A DNA stretch of 22,005 nucleotides from UBA4874 sp002399435 (GCA_036823195.1 DAISGI010000040.1:1-22005), one strand, 5' to 3'; shown: positions 14,436 to 21,973, counted from the first letter of the stretch. Numbers and translations: made by a program. The notes: generated from the sequence alone by a model not told the origin.

Positions 14436-16028
14436 ATGAAAAAAAGGACCGTAAGGCAGATTGTCGGGCTTGTATTGGCATTGGTAATGCTCTCCGCATT
14501 CATCGGCTGTTCCAAGGATAATGCGAAAACAGGCAATCCAAAGCCGCAGGAATCTGCAAAAACAGGCACGGGAGGCAAGGATTCCGAAAAAGAAAAGGGG
14601 CCCCTGAAATTCAGCTACATGAGCACCATCTGGGGCGTCCATCCCCAGGACGGAACTCCCATCTTTGACGAACTCATGAAACGGACCAACACCGAAATTG
14701 ATTTTCACTGGTATCCCACAGATCAGTACCAGGAAAAAGTAACCGCAATACTGGGCTCCGACAATATACCGGATGTCCTTTCCGGGGGAGGAACCGCCAG
14801 ATTGGTGGACGAAGGCGCGATCATCCCCCTGGACGACCTGCTGGAAAGCCACGGGAAAAATATTCTCGCCCAGCTGACGGATGACGATTACCCGTATATG
14901 CGCTCCGCCAGGGATGGACATATTTATACCGTACCATTTATCCTGGATTTCCCGCCTGCCTATGCCATGCAGGTCCGGAAGGACTGGCTGGACAACGTGG
15001 GAATCACAAAAATGCCTGAAACATGGGACGAATGGAAGACCGTCTGGAAGGCCTTTAAGGATAAGGATGCCAACAAGGACGGGGACGCCACCAACGAGAT
15101 TCCCTATGCAGGAGATGTATATAGCCTGCTGCCGGCCTTTGGAATCAATGTTTCCAGCAAAATCGGCTTTACCGTGGACTCCGGCGGGAAATACACTTTA
15201 ATGTACGAGATGCCGGAATTCCGGACATTCCTGAAAGAAATGCAGTCCATGTACAAGGAAGACCTGCTGGACAAGGAATTCGCCACCCGGGGCACCTTTG
15301 TTGACAATCCCGAGCTGGAGAAGGTACTGTCCGCAAACCTGGTCGGTTCAGTGATGACATGGGCAGCCAATACCCGATCCTCCACGGAAGCCATGAGAGA
15401 GATCGATCCGAAAGCCGCCATGATCGGCGTACCGCCCATCAAGGGACCGGACGGAAAGCAGGGCATTCCCTCCCGGGTACGGGTCTCCCCTACTGCTTCC
15501 ATTACCATTGCAGGTGAAGACAAGGCGGAGAAGATTATCGACTTCTTCAATTACGTATTCAGCGAGGATGGCATTAAACTCATGTCCTACGGACTGGAAG
15601 GGACCCATCATGAGATCAAGGACTCCAAGCCTGTGCTGAAGGAACCCTACATCAACTCCTTTGATGATGCCCGGAAAGCCGGACTGAACTTTACCCCATT
15701 CCCGCATCTGTTTACGGAAGATGCCTATATGCAAATCACAACCGGCGGCAAAACCTATGAAGAGCTGACGGAGCCCATGCAGTACTTCTATGACGCATTG
15801 TATGCCGGTAAGGATTTCTTCTTCACTCCGGTTCCGACACTGACCACGGATGCCTACTCGGAGAAACAGGCGGATATTATGCCAAAACTGGAAGCCATGG
15901 TGGCACAGTGTGTCATCGGAGAACTTTCCGTGGACGACTTTTACAAGGAATATGATAAACTGAAACCCATCGGCCTGCAGGATATTCTGGATCAGGGAGA
16001 GAAAGCCTGGAAAAAGATCAGTAAATAA
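14436..16028 (+). CDS. Extracellular solute-binding lipoprotein of the CUT1 importer
   Basis: A 530-residue LplA-like family-1 binding protein. The N-terminus has a KKRTVRQ positive region, a hydrophobic stretch and a lipobox ending FIGC, so it is probably lipidated at Cys25 and anchored on the outer face of the membrane. A low-complexity Lys/Gly/Ser linker follows, then the two-lobed binding fold (for example WYPTDQYQEKVTAILGSDNIPDVLSGGG and a DANKDGDATNEIPY calcium-like loop). The ATG at 14436 has AAAGGAG upstream. Co-transcribed with two permeases and MurNAc enzymes; a muropeptide, MurNAc or disaccharide ligand is inferred. Confidence 0.88.
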   Translation: MKKRTVRQIVGLVLALVMLSAFIGCSKDNAKTGNPKPQESAKTGTGGKDSEKEKGPLKFSYMSTIWGVHPQDGTPIFDELMKRTNTEIDFHWYPTDQYQEKVTAILGSDNIPDVLSGGGTARLVDEGAIIPLDDLLESHGKNILAQLTDDDYPYMRSARDGHIYTVPFILDFPPAYAMQVRKDWLDNVGITKMPETWDEWKTVWKAFKDKDANKDGDATNEIPYAGDVYSLLPAFGINVSSKIGFTVDSGGKYTLMYEMPEFRTFLKEMQSMYKEDLLDKEFATRGTFVDNPELEKVLSANLVGSVMTWAANTRSSTEAMREIDPKAAMIGVPPIKGPDGKQGIPSRVRVSPTASITIAGEDKAEKIIDFFNYVFSEDGIKLMSYGLEGTHHEIKDSKPVLKEPYINSFDDARKAGLNFTPFPHLFTEDAYMQITTGGKTYEELTEPMQYFYDALYAGKDFFFTPVPTLTTDAYSEKQADIMPKLEAMVAQCVIGELSVDDFYKEYDKLKPIGLQDILDQGEKAWKKISK

Positions 16029-16067
16029 TTTGGAAATTAAAACAATCCGCTGCGGTTCTTTATGTGT

Positions 16068-16112
16068 TTTCCCTGCCGCATCCGGGCAGCCTACTGCCTG
16101 CGGTGCGGGAAA
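16068..16112 (+). promoter_or_regulatory. Compound hairpin between binding-protein gene and namZ
   Basis: The outer stem is TTTCCC/GGGAAA, followed by CCGCA/TGCGG and an inner stem GGCAG/CTGCC with a CCTA loop. No T-tract follows. It may be a partial terminator or RNA processing/stability element that sets namZ-murK levels relative to the transporter. Confidence 0.55.
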
Positions 16113-16184
16113 TGACAGCCTGCCATTTTATGCGGAAATGCATGGACCGCAGCTTATTTTCACGTTAAAACGGAGGCGGATTAT

Positions 16185-17333
16185 ATGAAACCCATACTGT
16201 GCGGGATCGACCGGATCGAAGCAGATCCCAAAATCCTGAAAAATCAGAAAGTCGGTCTGATCACCAATCACACCGGTGTAAGCCGGGAGCTCGACAGTAC
16301 CATCGATATCCTGAAGGAATCGGGAAATCTGGTTTGCCTGTTTGCCCCGGAACATGGGGTCCGGGGGGAATTGCAGGCAGGAGCAGCCGTATCGGACTCC
16401 GTTGACAGGAACAGCGGCGTAAAGGTATACAGTCTGTATGGAAAGAACCGAAAGCCCACGGAAGCCATGCTCCGGGATGTAGACGCTCTGGTTTATGATA
16501 TCCAGGATGTGGGAGCCAGGTATTATACCTATCTTTCCACCATGGCGTGCAGCATGGAAGCGGCAAAAGACGCCAAAAAGAAGTTTATGGTGCTGGATCG
16601 CCCCAATCCCCTGGGAGGGGTTCAAACGGAAGGAGATATACTGAATTCAGAATTTACCTCCTTTATCGGCAGATATCCCATTCCGGCGAGATACGGCCTT
16701 ACCACAGGAGAGCTGGCCGGACTGATCAACTGCGAATTTGGCATCGGCTGCGACCTCGAAGTCGTAAAAATGGATGGATGGAAACGGGATATGTACTTTG
16801 AAGAGACCGGCCTGGATTTCCTGCCCCCCTCCCCCAACATTCCAACCCTGGATACTGCTCTCGCCTATATTGGAACCTGTCTGTTTGAAGGAACCAATGT
16901 ATCGGAAGGCAGAGGTACCACCCAGCCGTTTTTGATGATCGGAGCGCCATGGATGAACGGAATTCAGACAGCACGGGAATTGAATCATCTGAATCTTCCC
17001 GGCGTGAAATTTTGCCCCTGTTATTTTACTCCCACATTTTCAAAATACGAAGGGGAACACTGTGAAGGAATCCGGATCCAGATACGGGACAAATACCGCA
17101 TTCCGTCGTTTCGGATGGGAGTGGCAATCCTTTGCATCCTGCATGAAAATGATGAAGAATTTTCCTTTTTGCCGCCTTATAAGGCAGGCGGAACGGCCCC
17201 ATTCGACCTGCTGGCCGGAACGAAAGAGCTGAAAGCAGCCATTCAGAATGGAGGTGTCAATTCCTTCCTGGAAGACGCGGACTCCCATCTTGCCGGCTTT
17301 GAAAAGATCCGGCAAAAGTATTTTCTGTACTGA
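16185..17333 (+). CDS. namZ: Exo-beta-N-acetylmuramidase NamZ-like (DUF1343, GH171)
   Basis: A 382-residue protein of the DUF1343/NamZ family, which removes MurNAc from non-reducing ends of peptidoglycan fragments. Family motifs are GLITNHTGV, LFAPEHGVRGE with probable catalytic glutamate E56, YDIQDVGARYYTY (104-116), DRPNPLGG (138-145), PSPNIPT and FEGTNVSEGRGTTQPF. Unlike the secreted Bacillus enzyme, it starts MKPILCGIDRIEADP with no signal peptide, so it is probably cytosolic and acts on imported fragments. The ATG at 16185 has GGAGGCGG five bases upstream. It sits between the transporter and the murK kinase, which would phosphorylate the MurNAc released. Confidence 0.9.
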   Translation: MKPILCGIDRIEADPKILKNQKVGLITNHTGVSRELDSTIDILKESGNLVCLFAPEHGVRGELQAGAAVSDSVDRNSGVKVYSLYGKNRKPTEAMLRDVDALVYDIQDVGARYYTYLSTMACSMEAAKDAKKKFMVLDRPNPLGGVQTEGDILNSEFTSFIGRYPIPARYGLTTGELAGLINCEFGIGCDLEVVKMDGWKRDMYFEETGLDFLPPSPNIPTLDTALAYIGTCLFEGTNVSEGRGTTQPFLMIGAPWMNGIQTARELNHLNLPGVKFCPCYFTPTFSKYEGEHCEGIRIQIRDKYRIPSFRMGVAILCILHENDEEFSFLPPYKAGGTAPFDLLAGTKELKAAIQNGGVNSFLEDADSHLAGFEKIRQKYFLY

Positions 17334-17403
17334 GAAAATGCCACTCATATGCGATGGGTCAGGTGGAGAATCATCAGGTAGAAAAATACCGGCAATACAG
17401 CCA

Positions 17404-17431
17404 GAATCCAGGCAAGAGAATCCAGGCAAGG
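17404..17431 (+). repeat. 14-bp direct duplication between namZ and murK
   Basis: GAATCCAGGCAAGA is followed immediately by GAATCCAGGCAAGG. This lies in the 127-base spacer before the chosen murK start and is a further example of local duplication. Confidence 0.9.
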
Positions 17432-17460
17432 ATGAAGAAGCCAGGGAAAGGACAAAAACA

Positions 17461-18813
17461 ATGAATCCAAAGAGTCCAATGGATACCACAGGTACGGTGG
17501 ATCCAACAAATACGACAAATCCTATGATGGATCAAACAGATACAGCAAATCCAGCAGATAGGACGGATCCAACAGATACGGCAAATTCAACAGATAGGAC
17601 GGATCCAACAGATGCGGCAAATCCTATGATGGATCAAACAGATACAGCAAACCCAGCAGATACGGCAAACCCAACAGATAGGACANNNNNNNNNNNNNNN
17701 NNNNNNNNNNNNNNNNNNNNNNNNNNNNNNNNNNNNNNNNNNNNNNNNNNNNNNNNNNNNNNNNNNNNNNNNNNNNNNNNNNNNNCAAACCCAGCAGATA
17801 CGGCAAACCCAACAGATAGGACAGATCCAACAGATACCCTAAAAAAGACAGAATCAGGATATATCATGGGAATTGACGGCGGCGGGACCAAAACGCTTCT
17901 GAAAATAGCGGGCCCCGAAGGAAATCTGCTGGCATCCTGTCAGAGCGGGCCGACCAACCTGTACAGTGGCAGCACGGACACGGTCCGGGAAAATCTTGAA
18001 CAGGCCATTCAGGGCGGTCTGGCACAGGCGCAGATCCGCATGGAGGATCTCGGCTGCGTCAGCCTGGGAATGGCGGGAGCGGACCGGCCGCAGGATCATG
18101 TCATTTTGAAAGAGCTTCTTGCAGGGATTGGAATCCGGTGCCGTATCCTTATCACAAACGATGCAGTTGCCGCCCTTTATGGCGCTCTGGGCAAGGGAGA
18201 AGGAATCATCCTTGTTTCCGGGACCGGCTCCATCTGTTACGGTCAAAAGGCGGACGGATCCTCCCACCGGGCAGGCGGCTGGGGACATATTATCGGAGAT
18301 GAGGGCAGCGGATACGATATCGGCCGGCAGATCCTGATGGAAGTCATGAAAAGTTATGACGGACGCAGGGAAAAAACCATTCTGTCATCCCTGCTGAGGG
18401 ATGAATGGAACCTGCCCTCCCCTGAAAGTATGCTCCCTTTTGTATATCATTCCGAATCCGGCAAAAGCGACATTGCCGCACTGGGCGTACTGCTGGACCC
18501 GGCCTGTGAAGCCGGGGATCCGGCGGCCCTGCGCATTGCACGGAAAGCTGCCCGGGAATTGTTCCTTTGCGTCGAATCCGTACTGAACGCCCTGCGGTTT
18601 CCGGAAAACCGGACGGTACTCGCCATGCAGGGCGGTGTCCTGGTGAAAGGAAAACAGGTAAAAAAAGAGCTGACCTGCCTGCTGAACCACGCCTATCCGA
18701 TGGTCTGCATCCGGGAATCCCTGGGGGATGCCGCATGGGGAGCCATTCAGATGGCGGCAGAAAAGCAGTCGGGGTCAGCCGGCGCAAATCCGGGTGCCGA
18801 CACCGGATCATGA
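17461..18813 (+). CDS. murK: MurK-like N-acetylmuramate/N-acetylglucosamine kinase (BadF family) with repeat-rich N-terminus and N gap
   Basis: A BadF/BadG-type ASKHA sugar kinase. The core starts near 17857 (YIMGIDGGGTKTLLKIAG) and has LGMAGADRP, NDAVAALYGALGKGEG, the phosphate loop VSGTGSICYG, AGGWGHIIGDEGSGYDIG and AMQGGVLVKG; about 317 residues, as expected for GlcNAc/MurNAc kinases such as Clostridium acetobutylicum MurK. In frame ahead of it is a Thr/Asp/Asn/Pro-rich repeat (TDTAN, PADRT, DP units) containing the N run 17686-17785. The ATG at 17461 has AGGGAAAGGA upstream and includes the repeat; an ATG at 17866 preceded by AGGA would skip it. The flanks of the gap share 38 bases, and merging them stays in frame (404 residues). 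The stop lies inside the first unit of the downstream 40-bp array. Confidence 0.82.
   Translation: MNPKSPMDTTGTVDPTNTTNPMMDQTDTANPADRTDPTDTANSTDRTDPTDAANPMMDQTDTANPADTANPTDRTXXXXXXXXXXXXXXXXXXXXXXXXXXXXXXXXXXNPADTANPTDRTDPTDTLKKTESGYIMGIDGGGTKTLLKIAGPEGNLLASCQSGPTNLYSGSTDTVRENLEQAIQGGLAQAQIRMEDLGCVSLGMAGADRPQDHVILKELLAGIGIRCRILITNDAVAALYGALGKGEGIILVSGTGSICYGQKADGSSHRAGGWGHIIGDEGSGYDIGRQILMEVMKSYDGRREKTILSSLLRDEWNLPSPESMLPFVYHSESGKSDIAALGVLLDPACEAGDPAALRIARKAARELFLCVESVLNALRFPENRTVLAMQGGVLVKGKQVKKELTCLLNHAYPMVCIRESLGDAAWGAIQMAAEKQSGSAGANPGADTGS
17536..17838 (+). repeat. Thr/Asp/Asn/Pro-rich coding repeat with 100-N gap, murK 5' end
   Basis: Units are built from ACAGATACAGCAAAT (TDTAN) and CCAGCAGATAGGACG (PADRT) plus GATCCA (DP), giving a 36-bp unit seen twice and shorter 15-, 18- and 30-bp variants. 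All are multiples of three, in frame with the kinase. The last 38 bases before the N run equal the first 38 after it. Confidence 0.85.
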
Positions 18814-18992
18814 GTTCAAACACTCCGGTCCGGGTACCGACACCGGATCATGAGCTCAGGCTTCTCCGGTCCGGGTACCGACACCGGATCATGAGCTCAG
18901 GCTTCTCCGGTCCGGGTACCAAGACCGGATCATGAGCTCAAACTCTCCGATCCGGGTACCGACACCGGATCATGAGTTCAAATACTCTGTTC
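18791..18992. repeat. Five tandem 40/41-bp repeats at the murK 3' end
   Basis: Units start with CGGGTACCGACACCGG at 18791 (as CGGGTGCC), 18831, 18872, 18913 and 18953. Each junction contains a dyad, CCGGT-3N-GGTACC-3N-ACCGG. The first unit holds the murK stop codon; the rest is intergenic between the convergent murK and plsY-like genes. Confidence 0.93.
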
Positions 18993-18997
18993 CGAAC

Positions 18998-19012
18998 GCC
19001 CAATCGTTGGGC
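18998..19012. terminator. Short hairpin in the convergent murK/plsY-like interval
   Basis: GCCCAA-TCG-TTGGGC is a perfect 6-bp stem with a 3-base loop directly after the repeat array. A second small dyad, ATGAA-TCG-TTCAT, lies at 19034-19046 and is followed by TCGTTTTC. Neither has a good T-tract, so this is a weak bidirectional terminator candidate. Confidence 0.35.
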
Positions 19013-19065
19013 CGTAGGTCATACCCGGCTGGCATGAATCGTTCATTCGTTTTCAGACTATCATT

Positions 19066-19716
19066 TCATTCCGGATGGTGAAACCGGGTAAGAAACTCCT
19101 TCACCTGAAATTTTTCATCCATTTCCCGTACAAGTCTGCTAATCTTTCCACGGTTTGTATATCTCAGCAGAATCAGGTTGCATAGCCAGATCAGGATCAG
19201 ATAATCCGGATAATTCTGCAAAAACAGATAAATACCGACCAGAGCCATACCGAATACCACCATCAGTCCATCCACTTCAGTTGGCAGAGGTTTCCCATGG
19301 GAGACCTGTCGTCCGAAAAGCGACAAAACTGCAAGAATAATGGCATACACCAGGGATACCCGGAATTGTGTCAACGCGCTCCACACTCCGAAAGTCACGG
19401 CGATGGCCTTCCCTCCCTGAAATCCAAGGAAGGGAGAAAAGACATGTCCCAGTATGGGCGCAAGGGCCACAGGAATCATTCCCATCCCTTGAATGGAATC
19501 ATTCCTCAGCAGAAGTACAAGGGGAAAATAACCTTTCAGAAAATCCAGCACAACGCCGGTCAATCCCAGCTTGTACCCCGCTGCATGCCATAAATTGAAG
19601 GCGCCCGGATTGCCGTCTCCCACCTTTGTCAGATCCTTATTCACCAGCCGCGCCAACCAATAGGAAAACATCAGGGAACCGCAAAAATACTCTACAATCA
19701 TATACAGCACAATCAT
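19066..19716 (-). CDS. Divergent PlsY-like acyltransferase (glycerol-3-phosphate acyltransferase family)
   Basis: A 216-residue integral membrane protein with about five hydrophobic segments, related to PlsY, which moves an acyl group from acyl phosphate to glycerol-3-phosphate. Family landmarks are GSLMFSYWLAR, GDGNPGAFN (34-41 region) and GHVFSPFLGFQGGKAIAV (90-107). These differ from the usual DIRxxGSGNxGATN and GGKGVAT: arginine is threonine, serine of GSGN is aspartate, and GGKG is GGKA. It may therefore be a paralogue with a different acceptor. The ATG overlaps the upstream glycosyltransferase stop by four bases (ATGA), so the two are translationally coupled, suggesting a shared glycolipid pathway. 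Confidence 0.75.
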   Translation of the reverse strand: MIVLYMIVEYFCGSLMFSYWLARLVNKDLTKVGDGNPGAFNLWHAAGYKLGLTGVVLDFLKGYFPLVLLLRNDSIQGMGMIPVALAPILGHVFSPFLGFQGGKAIAVTFGVWSALTQFRVSLVYAIILAVLSLFGRQVSHGKPLPTEVDGLMVVFGMALVGIYLFLQNYPDYLILIWLCNLILLRYTNRGKISRLVREMDEKFQVKEFLTRFHHPE

Positions 19717-21031
19717 TGATTTTGTCCACCCCCTGCATGAACCTGACGCCCCTTCCAGGGAATGCTGCCGACAATGTTTAACCGGTAATGGGAATACAGC
19801 ATGATATAGATCATAAATAAAGAAGATAAGCCATGAAAAACAGGTATAAGTGCTTTATAATTGCCGGTATACTTCACAAAATAGAAAATCTGTACGGTAT
19901 AGATCAGGTAACTGACTAAAAACCAGCGTGCTGAAGTACGTCCCAGGATCAGTATAAGCGGGGTCAGAATTTCGATCGTCACCAAACCGACGACCCACAT
20001 CGCCACCAGACATATAGTAGAATGCTGCATGGCGTTCATGCCGCTTATGGCGCCTTTCCCAAATCCCTCTATTTCGCTTCTCAGGCCTCCCGGATACATA
20101 CGATAGGAAACCTGATCCATTCCAAGGAAATTGTTCACGGGAATCCCGGATTCCGAAAAACGTTTCCCCAGGCTCAAATCATCCATGATCTCGGACCGGA
20201 CACCGCTGTGCCCTTTGATTTTCGCATAATCCGATCTTGCCGCCACAATGCAGGAGCCATACAGCCCATGGGTATCGCTTTTTCTCTCAAAGGGAGAAGT
20301 AAAAACCAACAATCCGAGAATGTTCAGGACCATGGAAAACCGCTCATAAAATTTTTCCATATGATGGTATGGTATAACGGAAATCGCCCCGCCACATCGT
20401 TCCCTGGTGGCGATAAGAGAATACAGGGCATTTGGAGCAAGCCGCACATCGGCATCCAGGAAAACCAGGATCTCTCCCGTTGAGTGCAGATACCCATTCC
20501 AGACGGTCCAGTTCTTGCCGGTCCACCCTTCCGGAAGCGGAGGGTTGGAAACAATCCGGACAGGATATTCCTCTGCAATTTCCCTGGTGCGATCGGAGGA
20601 AAAGTCATCCACAACAATGATTTCATCGGGCTGTAATGTCTGCTCCTTCAGGGAACGCAGCAGATTGGGAAGGCTTTTTTCCTCATTCCTGGCTGGAATA
20701 ATAACAGAAATACTGTGTTTCACTTCCTGGGCTCCTATGTTGCCAGCTCCTATGTGCCCAGCTCCTNNNNNNNNNNNNNNNNNNNNNNNNNNNNNNNNNN
20801 NNNNNNNNNNNNNNNNNNNNNNNNNNNNNNNNNNNNNNNNNNNNNNNNNNNNNNNNNNNNNNNNNNTCCTTCGTGCACAGCTACCCTGTGTCCAGTTCCT
20901 ATGTGCACAGCTCCTTCGTGTCTTGCGTCCAGGGCTTTTCCTTTGGTACGGTCCAGTTGGAGATTGGCAAACAAAATAAAACCTGTCATACTAAGAAGAA
21001 AATAAATAAGGACAATGATCAAAGAAATCAC
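19713..21031 (-). CDS. Membrane-anchored family-2 glycosyltransferase (CrtQ-like), interrupted by N gap in a repeat linker
   Basis: A GT2 enzyme reconstructed across the gap. The N-terminus (GTG at 21031, next to AGGAGG) is one membrane span, ISLIIVLIYFLLSMTGFILF. A linker of five-residue repeats follows (ARHEG, AVHIG, TGHRV, AVHEG, then AGHIG, AGNIG after the gap). The catalytic domain begins ISVIIPARNEEKSLPNLL, with LDADVRL as the DxD site and MDDLSLGKRF as the acceptor-side acid. Three more spans follow near the C-terminus. As written, the 100 N shifts the frame, so a pipeline would call a short gene at 19713-20723 starting at a GTG. Merging the four identical flank bases gives about 404 residues. 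Architecture resembles 4,4'-diaponeurosporenoate glycosyltransferases. Coupled to the plsY-like gene. Confidence 0.78.
20724..20926 (-). repeat. 15-bp coding repeat with 100-N gap, glycosyltransferase linker
   Basis: On the plus strand the unit is GCTCCTATGTGCCCA and relatives; on the coding strand it encodes A-x-H-x-G pentapeptides. The unit continues in the same 15-base register on both sides of the N run 20767-20866 if the shared TCCT is merged. Confidence 0.85.
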
Positions 21032-21161
21032 ACTCCTCCTTTTTATACCTTTGATGCTTTATACGAACCTTTCCCCTGTTTGACGCTGACTTCCCGTATA
21101 TTGGAATTCCATATCAGAGCCCTCTGAATGCATTGCAACCCTCCCTTCTCCTGCCATTCTA

Positions 21162-21190
21162 TATTATTCTACTGTCTGGTATGGAGCAAT
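21162..21190 (-). promoter_or_regulatory. Candidate promoter for the glycosyltransferase-plsY-like operon
   Basis: On the minus strand, TTGCTC, a 17-base spacer and TAATAT, about 130 bases before the GTG start at 21031. Both hexamers match consensus at four of six positions, so this is tentative. Confidence 0.4.
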
Positions 21191-21226
21191 AGACTTCCTT
21201 TACCCTATTTCTTTTCATGACTTGTC

Positions 21227-21973
21227 TTATGCTCCGTTCCTTTCCTCATAACGGCAGGACCGATCCGAAGCAGTCTTCGCTGCGGGGTGTGCAGCATCCG
21301 GAAGATCCGGTATCTGCCAATCAATCGGCTCCTGCCCCGTGCCTGTCAGAAAGGCATTGGCCCGGGAAAAATGCCGGCACCCGAAGAACCCCCTGTTGGC
21401 AGAAAGCGGGCTGGGATGCACCGAAGTCAGCACAAGATGCCTGCTGTTGGTAATATAGGCAGCCTTGCTCCTCGCATTGCTTCCCCACAAAAGGAACACA
21501 ACCGGTGTGGATTTTTCATTCAGCATACGGATGATTCGATCCGTAAAGATCTCCCATCCCACATTGCGATGGGAATTGGCCTGACCCGCCACAACAGTCA
21601 GACTGGTATTCAGCAGCAGGACCCCCTGTTTTGCCCACGGAATCAGGGATCCGTTGTTTGGAATATAGCATCCGAGATCCGTCTCCAGTTCCTTGTAAAT
21701 GTTTACAAGTGAAGGAGGAATCCGGACTCCCTTCTGCACGGAAAACGCCAGCCCATGAGCCTGTCCCGGCCCATGATAAGGATCCTGCCCCAATATAACC
21801 ACCTTGGTATCCTTATAGGAAGTTAGCCGCAGTGCTTCGAATATCTTGTACATATCCGGATAAATGGTCTTCATCCCATACTCCCGTTTCAGGAACTGTC
21901 TCAGCTTCAGATAGTAATCCTTTTTGAATTCATCCTTCAACAGATCGTCCCAATCATTTCCCAATGGTATCAA
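21227..21973 (-). CDS. ung: Uracil-DNA glycosylase, family 1
   Basis: Removes uracil from DNA in base-excision repair. 248 residues. The water-activating motif GQDPYHG (62-68, D64), the FSVQKGVRIPPSL segment, LLLNTSLTV, LLWGSNA and the HPSPLSA motif (H186) are all intact and at nearly the E. coli positions. The conserved body ends at PIDWQIPDL (224); 24 further residues, rich in Ala/Arg/Glu, are an unusual tail of unknown role. The TTG start at 21973 has AAGGTG five bases upstream, and no ATG fits as well. It is transcribed separately from the downstream glycosyltransferase operon, with about 195 bases between. Confidence 0.96.
   Translation of the reverse strand: MIPLGNDWDDLLKDEFKKDYYLKLRQFLKREYGMKTIYPDMYKIFEALRLTSYKDTKVVILGQDPYHGPGQAHGLAFSVQKGVRIPPSLVNIYKELETDLGCYIPNNGSLIPWAKQGVLLLNTSLTVVAGQANSHRNVGWEIFTDRIIRMLNEKSTPVVFLLWGSNARSKAAYITNSRHLVLTSVHPSPLSANRGFFGCRHFSRANAFLTGTGQEPIDWQIPDLPDAAHPAAKTASDRSCRYEERNGA

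Noticed and set aside
17248..17460. Extension of the murK frame back into namZ
   Set aside because: The frame is open but overlaps the conserved end of namZ by 86 bases and lacks a ribosome site; the ATG at 17461 with AGGGAAAGGA is better.
18791..18992. Possible CRISPR array with 40-bp period
   Set aside because: The whole 40/41-bp unit is conserved, with no variable spacer portion; it is a simple tandem repeat.
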